Shown: positions 23,701-31,736 of the stretch, in pieces
Position numbering within the stretch: position 1 is the first letter of the stretch
Layout of the letters: every line of letters starts with the position of its first letter
Assembly: GCA_003235365.1 (NCBI GenBank)
Contig: QJWJ01000540.1
Coordinates: 1-37,888, forward strand
DNA from: Deltaproteobacteria bacterium
GTDB taxonomy: Bacteria; Myxococcota_A; Polyangia; Polyangiales; Polyangiaceae
Length of the DNA stretch: 37,888 nucleotides
Direction: 5' to 3'
Made by a program: the position numbers and the translations under genes
The notes under the pieces: generated by a model
Told to the model about the DNA's origin: nothing
What the model saw: the letters and a program-made list of their open reading frames with translations, nothing else
Databases searched by the model: none

Positions 23701-24414
23701 CGGCACCGTTTGGTCACGACCAAGTACAACCCGGCGCGAACCTGGACGCCCGAAAATGCCGTTGGGATTGGGGGGGCGTACCTGTGCATCTACGGTATGG
23801 AGGGGCCGGGGGGCTACCAGTTCGTGGGCAGAACCCTTCAGGTTTACAATCGCTTCCGCGTTACTCGAGACTTTCAGGCCGACAAACCGTGGCTCTTGCG
23901 TTTCTTCGATCAGATCCGCTTCTATCCCGTGTCGGGCCCCGAGCTCCTCGAAATGCGTGACGCCTTTGCTGCCGGTCGGCACAGCCTGAAGATCGAAGAA
24001 CAGACCTTCGATTTGGCCGAGTACAATCAGTTCCTCGCCGACGAGGCAGAATCGATCGAGGCTTTCACGACGGTACAGCGAAAAGCGTTCGACGAAGAGC
24101 GAGCGCGTTGGGTGGCCAACGGCCAGCTCAACTTCAAGGAGCACGACGCCGCCGTAGACCCTGGGGGAGACGTGCCTGATGGGTGCATCGGCGTGCCATC
24201 GCCGGTACCGGGGAGCGTGTGGAAAGTTACCGTGGCAGAGGGGACAACCGTCGCTCGGGGCGACTCGTTGATCGTGCTCGAATCGATGAAGATGGAGATG
24301 GCTGTGTCGGCTCCGGCAGCGGGGGTAGTGCGAATCGTCCACGCGACCGAAGGCGCGTCAGTCAGCGCTGGGCAGATCCTCGTCGTGCTCGAGCCGGATG
24401 GTGAAAGGGCGTAG
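20743..24414 (+). CDS. Biotin-dependent guanidine (urea) carboxylase
   Basis: This 1223-residue protein is close to the usual length of the family. An N-terminal biotin carboxylase (1-450; KVLIANRGEIACR, ATP-grasp with KSTAGGGGIGL, EVNTRLQVEHGVTE) is followed by the carboxyltransferase made of AHS2/KipA-like (about 465-770) and AHS1/KipI-like (about 820-1030) parts. The C-terminal biotin carrier domain has the biotinyl Lys about 1183 in ESMKMEM. It uses ATP and bicarbonate to make carboxyguanidine (or allophanate from urea). With the deiminase genes and the guanidine-II riboswitch adjacent, guanidine is the expected substrate. The start is a GTG without a clear Shine-Dalgarno site. An 11-base direct repeat (TCTTCTCAGTC, 20701-20711 and 20719-20729) lies just upstream. 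Confidence 0.92.
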   Translation: MFEKVLIANRGEIACRAIRTISKLGLKSVAIYASADASSLHVRDADEAIALGGTTARENYLDAEKVLEAARSSGAAAIFPGYGFLSENAEFADRCEAAGVAFIGPTSEQIRAFGLKHRARELALAADVPLLPGTELLTDRDAAIVAAARIGYPVMLKSTAGGGGIGLTLCRDEAQLRDSFDSSVRLSENNFRDGGVFLEKFLARARHIEVQVFGDGLGNVVALGERDCSAQRRNQKVIEETPAAGLTDAVRQGLYAAAVRLTKQLGYRSAGTVEFIYDVDSESYYFLEVNTRLQVEHGVTEEVTGIDLVQWMIDTARGQPPDLTNFVANERGHSIQARVYAEAPAMSFRPCSGLLTHVSFPALGDGLRVDTWVETGVEVSPFYDPMIAKVIATGETREQAARRLVEALNSTRFDGIETNRNYLTDILQSDAFANATLTTQTLASGAVEATGIEVIDAGTFSTIQDYPGRTGYWNVGIPPSGPMDALSLRLGNRVVGNAENAAGLEMTLSGVSLRFWEKQLIALAGADMHAKLNGQAVPRYVPLVVDKGDELTLGKASGGGARAYLCIRNGFDVPAYLGSRATFTLGRFGGHGGRVLQLGDVLRANDRGATDPARALPTPEQPRLGHYWQLRVTYGPHGAPDFFTTGDIALFFDTDWEVHYNSARTGVRLIGPKPKWARPDGGEAGLHPSNIHDNAYAFGTVDYTGDMPIILGPDGPSLGGFVCPATVVEADLWKIGQLAPGDRLRFVPITHTMARRFAGEQDEWVRNFARPVSEMSTAARTSAPLEPPPLPELLPRLLGEARGAVVDTLPASAEGLPKVTYRPAGDAFLLVEYGDMVLDLNLRFRVHTLAEWLVTNAVRGIVETTPGIRSLQIHYDAGLLPLTRLLDLLQRAETELPDTRSLQVPTRVVHLPLSWDDEATQLAIKKYTQLVRKDAPWAPSNIEFIRRINGLQNVEDVKQIVFDASYLVLGLGDVYLGAPVATPLDPRHRLVTTKYNPARTWTPENAVGIGGAYLCIYGMEGPGGYQFVGRTLQVYNRFRVTRDFQADKPWLLRFFDQIRFYPVSGPELLEMRDAFAAGRHSLKIEEQTFDLAEYNQFLADEAESIEAFTTVQRKAFDEERARWVANGQLNFKEHDAAVDPGGDVPDGCIGVPSPVPGSVWKVTVAEGTTVARGDSLIVLESMKMEMAVSAPAAGVVRIVHATEGASVSAGQILVVLEPDGERA

Positions 24415-24444
24415 TTGCGCAGTAGGTCGATGGGTACGGTGACC

Positions 24445-26307
24445 ATGTCGAAGAACGATTGCATTGGTAACTTGCAGCTCGAATCGCTGCTGGATGACTA
24501 CGACACGGGTGAGCGCAGTCGCCGTGACGTACTCAGCGCGATTCACGCGGCCGCCGCGGCGAGCATCGACGAGCACATCTGGATCTCGCTGTTCAGCGAA
24601 GACCAGCTCCACGATCAGCTGGAGCGGGCAACTGCGCGGCTCGAGGAGGGCATCGAGCAGCCGCTGCTCGGGGTACCTTTTGCCGTCAAGGACAACATCG
24701 ACGTCGCAGGCGTCCCGACCACCGCGGCGTGCCCCAGTTTTTCCCGGGTACCGGAGCGGTCGGCCGCGACGGTGCAACGGCTCGTCGACGCAGGTGCGAT
24801 CGTCGTCGGCAAAACCAACCTCGACCAGTTTGCCACGGGGCTCGTCGGGTCTCGGTCTCCATACGGTGCTTGTAGCAGCGTGTTCGATCCCAACTTCGTC
24901 AGTGGGGGCTCGAGCTCAGGGTCCGCGTTGGCGGTGGCGCGCGGGCTCGTGAGTTTTGCGTTGGGAACTGATACCGCCGGTTCAGGCCGTGTGCCGGCTG
25001 CGTTCAATCACATCGTGGGGCTCAAGCCGAGCAAGGGCCTGCTCAGTACTCGCGGCGTGGTACCCGCCTGCCGGAGTCTCGACTGTGTTTCCGTATTTGC
25101 GGGAAATGTCAGCGATGCCTGGCGCGTGCTTCAACTCACGGCGGCCTTCGATCCCGAAGATGGTTACAGTCGTCGACCCGCGCTCGAGACAGCTCGCGGT
25201 GACGGTGCATTTCGGTTTGGAGTACCCGCAGACGAATACCTGTACTTCGATGGTGATGGCGACGCTCGAGCCCTGTACTGGCAGGCGATTGAGCGGCTCA
25301 TCGCACTCGGTGGGCAGATGGAGCGTTTCGACTACGCCCCGTTCGACGAAGCTGCCCGCTTACTCTATCAGGGGCCATGGGTGGCCGAACGCGTGGCGGC
25401 TGTGGGTGAGTTTGTCGCTCAGGGATCGTCAGGGCTGGACCCGACGGTCAAGGCCATCGTGGAGGGCGGCGGTGGGTTGTCAGCGGTTGACGCCTTTCGC
25501 GGACAGTATCGCCTCGCCGAGCTGAAGAAGGTCGCGGACGTCACGTTGGCCGAGTTCGACATGATCGTGTTGCCGACGACGCCGACGATCTACACGCGTG
25601 CCGCAGTGGCGGAGAAGCCACTCGAGCTCAATTCACGGTTGGGACGTTACACGAACTTCGTCAATCTTCTGGACCTGTGCGGATTGGCCGTGCCAGCCGG
25701 ATTTCGCTCCGATGGCTTGCCCCAGGGGGTCACGCTGCTGGCGAAGGCGTTCGACGAGGCGACGCTGTGCACAGTCGCTGCGCGCTACCTGGAACCGCGC
25801 CAATTCAACGTAGGAGCGACGGCCTACGAGATGCTCCAGTCCGCGGACGCCGACTTCTCCACTTCGACGCCGCTTGCCGCGCCGAGCGTCGCCACGGTCG
25901 AGGTCCCCGCGAGGAAGGTCAAGCTTGCAGTCCTGGGCGCCCACTTGCAGGGGCAACCGCTTCACTATCAGCTGACGGAGCTTGGTGCGCGGTTCGTTTC
26001 CGAAGCCAAGACCCGGTCTTGCTACCGCCTGTATGCGTTGGCAGGTACGCGGCCTGCCAAACCTGGCATGGCCCGGCGTGCATCCGGGGGCGTTGCCATC
26101 GCCGTCGAGGTCTATGAGCTCGACATGGCAGGCTTTGGGCGTTTCGTCGACCAGGTACCCGTGCCGTTGTGCATTGGCAACATCGAGCTGTCGACGGGCG
26201 AGTGGGTCAACGGCTTCTTGTGTGAACCCGAAGCACTGGATTCCGCGATGGACATCAGCGAGTTCGGCGGGTGGCGAGCGTATCTGGCCGGGCTCGACCG
26301 CCACTGA
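24445..26307 (+). CDS. atzF: Allophanate hydrolase
   Basis: From the ATG at 24445 the product is 620 residues; ATG 24430 or TTG 24415 are alternatives, and none has a good Shine-Dalgarno site. The N-terminal amidase-signature domain has the catalytic Lys in FAVKDNID, the cis-Ser in GGSSSGSAL and the nucleophile Ser about 180 in GTDTAGSGR. The C-terminal 140 residues (LAVLGAHLQGQPLHYQL ... GNIELSTGEWVNGFLCEP) match the allophanate hydrolase C-terminal domain that completes decarboxylation. It converts allophanate to ammonia and CO2, the last step of guanidine breakdown. It lies 30 bases after the carboxylase stop and closes the operon. No transporter gene is present. Confidence 0.92.
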   Translation: MSKNDCIGNLQLESLLDDYDTGERSRRDVLSAIHAAAAASIDEHIWISLFSEDQLHDQLERATARLEEGIEQPLLGVPFAVKDNIDVAGVPTTAACPSFSRVPERSAATVQRLVDAGAIVVGKTNLDQFATGLVGSRSPYGACSSVFDPNFVSGGSSSGSALAVARGLVSFALGTDTAGSGRVPAAFNHIVGLKPSKGLLSTRGVVPACRSLDCVSVFAGNVSDAWRVLQLTAAFDPEDGYSRRPALETARGDGAFRFGVPADEYLYFDGDGDARALYWQAIERLIALGGQMERFDYAPFDEAARLLYQGPWVAERVAAVGEFVAQGSSGLDPTVKAIVEGGGGLSAVDAFRGQYRLAELKKVADVTLAEFDMIVLPTTPTIYTRAAVAEKPLELNSRLGRYTNFVNLLDLCGLAVPAGFRSDGLPQGVTLLAKAFDEATLCTVAARYLEPRQFNVGATAYEMLQSADADFSTSTPLAAPSVATVEVPARKVKLAVLGAHLQGQPLHYQLTELGARFVSEAKTRSCYRLYALAGTRPAKPGMARRASGGVAIAVEVYELDMAGFGRFVDQVPVPLCIGNIELSTGEWVNGFLCEPEALDSAMDISEFGGWRAYLAGLDRH

Positions 26308-26763
26308 ACTCAGACCACTCGAGCGACGGATGCGCCTCACACATCGACAGAGAACCCCACGAGCAGAGCGTCGAAGCGTCGGCAGCGCAGGAAAGGTGAG
26401 GCGCACCAGCGCCGGTTCCTGCCATGTCGGGCATCGAAGCGGCCCTGATCATCTGTGGCGGTGTGCGGAGAATACCCAAATAGCGTCAAATATGCGGTCA
26501 CAGCGTTGCGAGTCCGCTCATGTGAGCCATGCCGCAATTGTCACGAAACAAATCGGGCGGCCCGGTGGCCATATTATCGGAGTATTTCTAGGTAGTTATC
26601 TGCATTCTGCGGCAAACGGCAGCAGGGCACCAGTGACCCTACATTGAAACACTCATGAAACATAAAATCGTTTTATTTCCGTACGTGTCGCTGACCCCGG
26701 CTTGGGCGTGGCGAACGACCTGAGCCCGACACTCCGTCGGGTTGCTTACGGAGATGAACAACA
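26308..26763. other. Intergenic region before the outer-membrane protein gene
   Basis: These 456 bases contain no convincing gene. The 3' half is unusually A+T-rich for this window. It includes the inverted repeat ATAAAA-TCG-TTTTAT (26662-26676), which could be a terminator stem or part of the promoter. No -35/-10 pair with acceptable spacing was found. The region ends with the ribosome binding site CGGAGATG. Confidence 0.4.
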
Positions 26764-27747
26764 ATGCGAAATACGACTCGAATCCTTTCCTTCGTCGGCT
26801 TCGGTATGCTGATGTCCACGGCGGCATGGGCTCAGGAAGCTGCTCCGGCACCCGCTGCCCCGGCGGCTGAACCGGCCCCCGCCGCAGCACCGGCGCCAGC
26901 AGAAGCCGCCCCCGCGCCTGCCGCAGGTGAACAGACCGCTCAAGCGAGCGGAGAAGTTGCGCCGGCCGAGATGAGTGCCAGTGCGGAGGTCGCCGAAGAA
27001 CCTGCCCCCGCCGAAGAAGCACCCGCAATGGAGGAAGCCCCGATGGAGGAGGCCCCTGCAGCGGTGGAAGAGGCCCCTGCCGAGGAGGGGTCATCGACGC
27101 CTGGTTGGTTCCGCGTGGACAGTGACGGTTTGGGCCTTCAACTCTGGTTCGGCGCAACTCACGATCTCGGCGGCGTGGGGCTGGCGACGGACATCTACAT
27201 CGATTCCGGCACGCTTGCAGAGTTCGATCTGGGCGTGGAGATCCCGATCGGTGAGAGCGTGCTGCTCATTCCGATGGTTGGCTTGGCCCTCGACTGGAGC
27301 GAAATGCGCCCGACCACCTTGGTCGCACCGCAGTTGTTTGCCTACTTGGACTTCTCGCCCGTGTACATCGAGTACTGGGGGCAGTTCTTCTTCACTTCGC
27401 CGCTGGCGTCAGACGACGTCGATTCGGGCGATGGAGCTACATCTGAGAAGGACGCTGCTGGAGACACGATGTACAATCGTTTGCAATTGTTCTTCAACAT
27501 CTCGGACACGGTGGCTCTGGGGCCGCAGGTCGAGGCGACTGTCGCACTCAACGATGCTGCTGGCGATGGTCTCACGAGTTTGCCGGTGGGCCTCGGCACC
27601 AACATCGGCTACGGCGAGAACAACACACTCGGTCTGTGGCTGGGCTACGAGACCAAGAAGGACGCGCGCGTGGCAGCCGACGAACTCGGTGGTGGTGTCA
27701 CCGAACGTGGTATCGTCGGTCGTTTCACGTTCGTGAAGACCTGGTAA
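26764..27747 (+). CDS. Putative outer-membrane beta-barrel protein with Ala/Pro/Glu-rich linker
   Basis: This 327-residue exported protein has a Sec signal peptide (about 1-24, ending TAAWAQ). Residues about 25-115 are a low-complexity Ala/Pro/Glu region with repeated EEAP and PAEE units, a likely periplasmic or extracellular linker. The C-terminal 210 residues (FRVDSDGLGLQLWFGATHD...) have alternating hydrophobic/aromatic strands ending in GIVGRFTFVKTW, with a terminal aromatic as in outer-membrane barrels. No function can be assigned; small porin-like or structural proteins of this form are common in myxobacteria. A GGAG site lies about 10 bases upstream and a strong terminator follows, so it is probably a single-gene, well-expressed unit. 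Confidence 0.7.
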   Translation: MRNTTRILSFVGFGMLMSTAAWAQEAAPAPAAPAAEPAPAAAPAPAEAAPAPAAGEQTAQASGEVAPAEMSASAEVAEEPAPAEEAPAMEEAPMEEAPAAVEEAPAEEGSSTPGWFRVDSDGLGLQLWFGATHDLGGVGLATDIYIDSGTLAEFDLGVEIPIGESVLLIPMVGLALDWSEMRPTTLVAPQLFAYLDFSPVYIEYWGQFFFTSPLASDDVDSGDGATSEKDAAGDTMYNRLQLFFNISDTVALGPQVEATVALNDAAGDGLTSLPVGLGTNIGYGENNTLGLWLGYETKKDARVAADELGGGVTERGIVGRFTFVKTW

Positions 27748-27794
27748 CATCCCACAAACAGTCCGGCCCTTGGTCGGATCGTTCGAGAACGACG

Positions 27795-27824
27795 AAGGCC
27801 GCTCCCATCGGGGCGGCCTTTTCT
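27795..27824 (+). terminator. Rho-independent terminator of the outer-membrane protein gene
   Basis: AAGGCCGCTCC (27795-27805) pairs with GGGGCGGCCTT (27810-27820), with one wobble and a CATC loop, followed by TTCTCGTT. It is the clearest intrinsic terminator in the window, 48 bases after the stop codon. Confidence 0.85.
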
Positions 27825-27913
27825 CGTTCGACGTCGCCAGAGCGGTTGTCGCGGTGCGGACAGGGTGGAAGAACGGAAGAACCACACCGTCGATCGACGA
27901 GTATCGAGTCTAG

Positions 27914-28591
27914 CTATGGCTGGCCGGGCCCTACGCGGATCTTGAAATGCGCCTCACCATCGATGTTCTTGCCGGCGAGGTAACCTTCGAGGATCGGCGT
28001 GATCTCGTGCTCGAAGACTTGCGCTCCCCACCAGTACCGGAGCTTGCCGGTCGGATCGAACAGAAACGTGGCCGGTAGCGACCCCTGCCATCGGGGCGTC
28101 ATGGCCTCCTTGAACTCGCCGAGCGGAGGCTGCGCCAGATAGCCGGGTCGCCCCATCATCGCGCGCTCATCGAGGAACGCCTTGGCCGCGTCCGCTTTCT
28201 CGGGGGAGTCCACCGACACGAACAGGAGTTCCAGGTTGTCGAACTTCTTGCGCAGCTCGATCAGCATCGGCACTTCGGCTTTGCACGGGCCACACCAACT
28301 CGCCCAGACGTTGACCAGCACGCCGGCGGCTTCCGTCGCTTTGACGCGCGCGAGCACTTGCGGGCCGTCGATGTAAAGCAACCCTTCGGGCAGCTTGGGC
28401 AGTTCTGGGGCCGTGCTACTGGGCGAGGCCGTCGCCCGGGGACTCGCGGTGATGCGGATCGGTTCTTCGTCTTTGCGCGTGTGCGTCGAGCTGGTCTTGC
28501 GCGAGCACGACGCCGAGACGACGGCCCCGAGACACAGCAGCGCGAATGCGGCGCGACGGAGGGGGCGTAGGCGGGCCAGGGGATTCGTCAT
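27914..28591 (-). CDS. TlpA-like thioredoxin-fold lipoprotein
   Basis: From the ATG at 28591 the product is 225 residues; the longer open frame upstream is antisense to the TatD gene. An N-terminal hydrophobic segment ends VVSASC, a weak lipobox, so it is exported and possibly lipid-anchored. A Ser/Thr/Pro-rich linker follows. The thioredoxin domain (about 75-220) has the redox motif WASWCGPC and the cis-Pro region GSLPATFLFD. TlpA/ResA-type proteins reduce disulfides on the outer side of the cytoplasmic membrane, for example in cytochrome c maturation. No such genes are nearby, so the substrate is unknown. It is divergent from the TatD-family gene across 228 bases. Confidence 0.85.
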   Translation of the reverse strand: MTNPLARLRPLRRAAFALLCLGAVVSASCSRKTSSTHTRKDEEPIRITASPRATASPSSTAPELPKLPEGLLYIDGPQVLARVKATEAAGVLVNVWASWCGPCKAEVPMLIELRKKFDNLELLFVSVDSPEKADAAKAFLDERAMMGRPGYLAQPPLGEFKEAMTPRWQGSLPATFLFDPTGKLRYWWGAQVFEHEITPILEGYLAGKNIDGEAHFKIRVGPGQP

Positions 28592-28819
28592 GAGGGTGAC
28601 ACGTCGGAGCTCGAACATGGGCCGCCGACACTGCCACAAGCTTGCCCCAAACTGAACTCGTGCTTTGGCTGGGTGTTCTTGTTTGGGTTTCACGTCAGGC
28701 GCGTCATCAGTCGGCACATCACCGTGGGTGTGGGCCCTATTCCAGATTTCTCCCGGTCTTTGGGTCACCGCTCCCTTTTGGGGGCGGTCCTCAGCGTGGC
28801 AATGCGCTACAGCTGCGCC

Positions 28820-29623
28820 ATGCCCCTGGCTGACGTCCATGCCCATCTCACCCACGAGCGCTTGCTGCCTCAGCTCGACGCCGTACTCGACCGCGCCGAA
28901 CGCGCCGGAGTGGGTAGCATCATCTGTAACGGGCTCAATCCGGTGGACAACCAGCGCGTGCTCGAACTCTCCCAGCGCTACCCAATCATCAAGCCTGCTT
29001 TCGGTTGGTACCCCGTCGATGCCGTGCTGGCGGACATGCGGCGCGGCGGTGACGACTACCCCGACCAACGCGACGCGTGGGAGGCTGATGAGGCCATCGG
29101 TTGGGTGGCAGAGCACGTCGACCGCGCCTTTGCCATCGGCGAAATCGGGCTTGACGGGTATTGGGTGAAGGAGCCGTACTGGGACGCCCAAGAGGCGGCC
29201 TTCCGCCGGCTCGTGGCGCTGGCGATGGATGCCGACAAGGCGATCATCATACACACCCGCAAACGGGAGCGGCGCGCTCTGGAGATTCTGCTCGAGATGG
29301 GGGCCAAGCGAGTCGACTGGCATTGCTTCGGCGGTAAGGTGAAGCTCGCGCGGACCATCGCCGAGCACGGTCACATGCTGTCCATCCCCGCCAACGCCCG
29401 GCGCTCCGAGTCGTTCACCCGCATGCTGCAGACGTTGCCTCGCGAGCAGTTGTTACTCGAAACGGACTGTCCCTACCTCGGCCCCGATCGCGACGCCGAC
29501 AACGAACCGGCCAACGTCGCGCGCACGGCGCAGTACGTCGCGGAACTGTGGGGAACGACCGTCGCTGAGGTGGAGGAACAGTTCGCGGGGAACTTCGAAC
29601 GCCTCTTCAGGGTACGCCCCTGA
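28820..29623 (+). CDS. TatD-family metal-dependent hydrolase
   Basis: From the ATG at 28820 the product is 267 residues; an in-frame ATG at 28802 is an alternative. It has the TatD metal-binding signatures in order: ADVHAH near the N-terminus, IGEIGLDGYW (Glu ligand), IIHTRKRERRALEIL, DWHCFGGKVKLA and LLLETDCPYLGP. TatD enzymes are cytoplasmic metal-dependent DNases or D-aminoacyl-tRNA-deacylase-like hydrolases with a TIM-barrel fold. The family contains several paralogues per genome, so the exact role is not known. It stands alone, divergent from the thioredoxin-like gene. Confidence 0.85.
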   Translation: MPLADVHAHLTHERLLPQLDAVLDRAERAGVGSIICNGLNPVDNQRVLELSQRYPIIKPAFGWYPVDAVLADMRRGGDDYPDQRDAWEADEAIGWVAEHVDRAFAIGEIGLDGYWVKEPYWDAQEAAFRRLVALAMDADKAIIIHTRKRERRALEILLEMGAKRVDWHCFGGKVKLARTIAEHGHMLSIPANARRSESFTRMLQTLPREQLLLETDCPYLGPDRDADNEPANVARTAQYVAELWGTTVAEVEEQFAGNFERLFRVRP

Positions 29624-29707
29624 CGGTGATTGAAAGCCTAGCGGTGGGGATCTGCGTGGCTGGGCAACTGCCGCGCACAACGGTACCGAAAGCGTCCGTG
29701 GCGGGGC

Positions 29708-29722
29708 GCGGCGCTGCGCCGC
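29708..29722 (+). terminator. Weak hairpin after the TatD-family gene
   Basis: GCGGCG-CTG-CGCCGC is a perfect short stem 85 bases after the TatD stop. No T-run follows, and such stems arise by chance at this G+C content. Confidence 0.2.
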
Positions 29723-29919
29723 TGTGTGGGGAGGCGGCGGCGTGCTCGCCAGCGCGCTGAATCAGGCTCGCGCTGACGAGGTCAGTTGCGTGAGACATCT
29801 GCGCACATTCTGCGGCGCGGCGTGCTCCCCATCCGTCGGATTGCACCCTTGTTAAACCTCTCGGTGCGGCGTACGTTTCCCAGGCCCGAATTGGCTCGGG
29901 TTGTCTCCACAATAGAGCG

Positions 29920-31710
29920 GTGCCTTTGAATCAGTCAGCGAAGAACACGTCCGTCCAACCCGGCAGAACCTCGGCCTTCTCCAAGCGCAGTATCGGCCTT
30001 TTGGCGGACTGGTTCGACGAGCATTATCAGTTGGCAATCTTGCGTACGGCCGCCGAGGCCGTCGGGCAGCGCGGCTCCAGCCTGCTGGCGTTCGCTGGAG
30101 GCATCCCCGGGTCGAAGACTCGGCACAGTGACCGCAGACAGCTCGCGTACGACTTGATCGATCCGGGCAACGTCGAAGGCGCAATCCTGCTCGCGGGCAC
30201 GATGGTCAACGAGCTGGGTACTGAGGGGCTGGAGCGCCTCGTCAAGCGCCTCGACGGGTTACCGCTGTGCACCATCGGCATCGAGTTGCCAGGTGTCCCG
30301 AGCATCTTGGTGGACAATCAGTCCGGCATCGATCAGGCGATGAGCCATTTGGTGGACCGCCACGCGGCGCGCCGGGTCGCGTTCATTCGGGGACCGAGCA
30401 AGAACAAGGAAGCGGAGTCGCGCTTCGCGGCCTACAAGTCCGCGCTCGAACGTGCGAACATCGCCTACGACGAAGAACTCGTGTTCCAGGGCGATTTCTT
30501 GCGGCACTCGGGGCGCGACGCGGTCGCTCATTGGCTCTCCAAGGGGATCGCGCTCGACGCCATCATCGCGGCCAACGACGAAATGGCCGTCGGGGCATCT
30601 TACCAGTTGTCTCAGTCGGGCAAGAGCGTTCCGGGTGACGTCGCCCTGGTCGGTTTCGACGATTTGGACGCGGCGCGGACCAACACGCCCCCGTTGACCA
30701 GCGTTCGGCAGCCGTTGTCCGATTTGGCAGTGGCCGCCGTGCGCACGATCATGGACCAGATCTTGGGTCGGGAAGTGCCTCGCATGCAGGTCATGCAGGC
30801 GCACTTGGTGATCCGCGAATCGTGCGGTTGCTCGTTGCGTCTCAGTTCGACGGGGCAGGGCCTGCACCCAGACTCGTCGCGTGCTCTCGAAAAGGGGTTC
30901 GCGGCGGCGTTCGCCAAGCGGCGTCAGTCGCTCAAGGCGGAGCTGCAGCGCGCCGCTCGGGGCGAGTTTCAAGGGCTGGGTCAGTGGGAGGACCAACTGC
31001 TCGATGCTTTTGCTGCACACCTCCAAGGCGAGAAACTCGACTTCCTCGAGCAACTGGCACAGTACGTCGCGACCGTCGCCAACGCCGGCGGTGACGTGCG
31101 GCGCTGGCACGACGTGGTCAGTGCGTTTCGGCGTGTGGCGCTGCCGTGTTGTGGCGCGGACTTCGAACTGCGTGCCACTGCGGAAGACATCCTGCAAGAC
31201 GCGCGCATGGCTACGGCCGACGCCGTCGAACGCTTCGAAGCGCGCAAGCGCGTCGAACTCGAGCGTTTCGCTCGCCGGCTCGTCAGTGTGGGGTCTGCCC
31301 TCGCCGGTGCGTTCGACCTGCAGCAATGGAGCAACGCGGTCAAGCAAGAGCTGCCGAAGTTGGGGGTGACCGCCTGCTACGTCGCTGCTTACGAGCCCAT
31401 GACCATCAATCCCCGTGCCGGCTCGACAGAGCGAGCCACTTTGGTGGCGGCCTTCGACTCCCAGCTTCAAATCGACTACCACCGCGAGTCGTTCGACTTG
31501 CAGAGCTTGGCTCCCGTCAGTGTGTGGCCTCCAGCGCGGCAGCACCGTTTCATCGCGCTGCCGCTCTTCCACGCTGGGGTCGACCTGGGCTTCACTCTGG
31601 TCGAGTGCAACGATGCGCCGGGGACGGTGCTCGAGGCGGTTCGCGAACAGTTGAGCATCGGTTTGTACGGATCGTTGCTCGCGCAGCGAAACGCCGCCGA
31701 GGCCGGCTGA
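29920..31710 (+). CDS. Orphan LacI/GalR-type ligand sensor with C-terminal GAF-like region
   Basis: This is a 596-residue soluble protein. Residues about 22-300 form a periplasmic-binding fold of the LacI/GalR sensor type (SIGLLADWFDEHYQLAILRTAAEAV, VEGAILLAGTM, IDQAMSHLVDRHAARRVAFIRGP, LDAIIAANDEMAVGA, VALVGFDD, LTSVRQPLSDL). Neither an HTH domain nor a signal peptide precedes it. Residues about 330-450 are helical and probably coiled-coil, and 440-590 resemble a degenerate GAF domain (YVAAYEPMT..., HRFIALPLFHAGVDLGFTLVE). There is no kinase, GGDEF or DNA-binding output. Such sensor halves usually act with a partner, which is not adjacent. The start is a GTG with little upstream signal. Confidence 0.65.
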   Translation: MPLNQSAKNTSVQPGRTSAFSKRSIGLLADWFDEHYQLAILRTAAEAVGQRGSSLLAFAGGIPGSKTRHSDRRQLAYDLIDPGNVEGAILLAGTMVNELGTEGLERLVKRLDGLPLCTIGIELPGVPSILVDNQSGIDQAMSHLVDRHAARRVAFIRGPSKNKEAESRFAAYKSALERANIAYDEELVFQGDFLRHSGRDAVAHWLSKGIALDAIIAANDEMAVGASYQLSQSGKSVPGDVALVGFDDLDAARTNTPPLTSVRQPLSDLAVAAVRTIMDQILGREVPRMQVMQAHLVIRESCGCSLRLSSTGQGLHPDSSRALEKGFAAAFAKRRQSLKAELQRAARGEFQGLGQWEDQLLDAFAAHLQGEKLDFLEQLAQYVATVANAGGDVRRWHDVVSAFRRVALPCCGADFELRATAEDILQDARMATADAVERFEARKRVELERFARRLVSVGSALAGAFDLQQWSNAVKQELPKLGVTACYVAAYEPMTINPRAGSTERATLVAAFDSQLQIDYHRESFDLQSLAPVSVWPPARQHRFIALPLFHAGVDLGFTLVECNDAPGTVLEAVREQLSIGLYGSLLAQRNAAEAG

Positions 31711-31736
31711 GCCGAGACACGGCGCAGGGCGGGTGA

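Noticed and set aside
26644..26668. TTGAAA...TAAAAT as a sigma70 promoter of the outer-membrane protein gene
   Set aside because: The spacer is only 13 bases.
28592..29374. N-terminal extension of the thioredoxin-like protein
   Set aside because: It is antisense to the TatD-family gene, and the signal sequence begins at the ATG at 28591.
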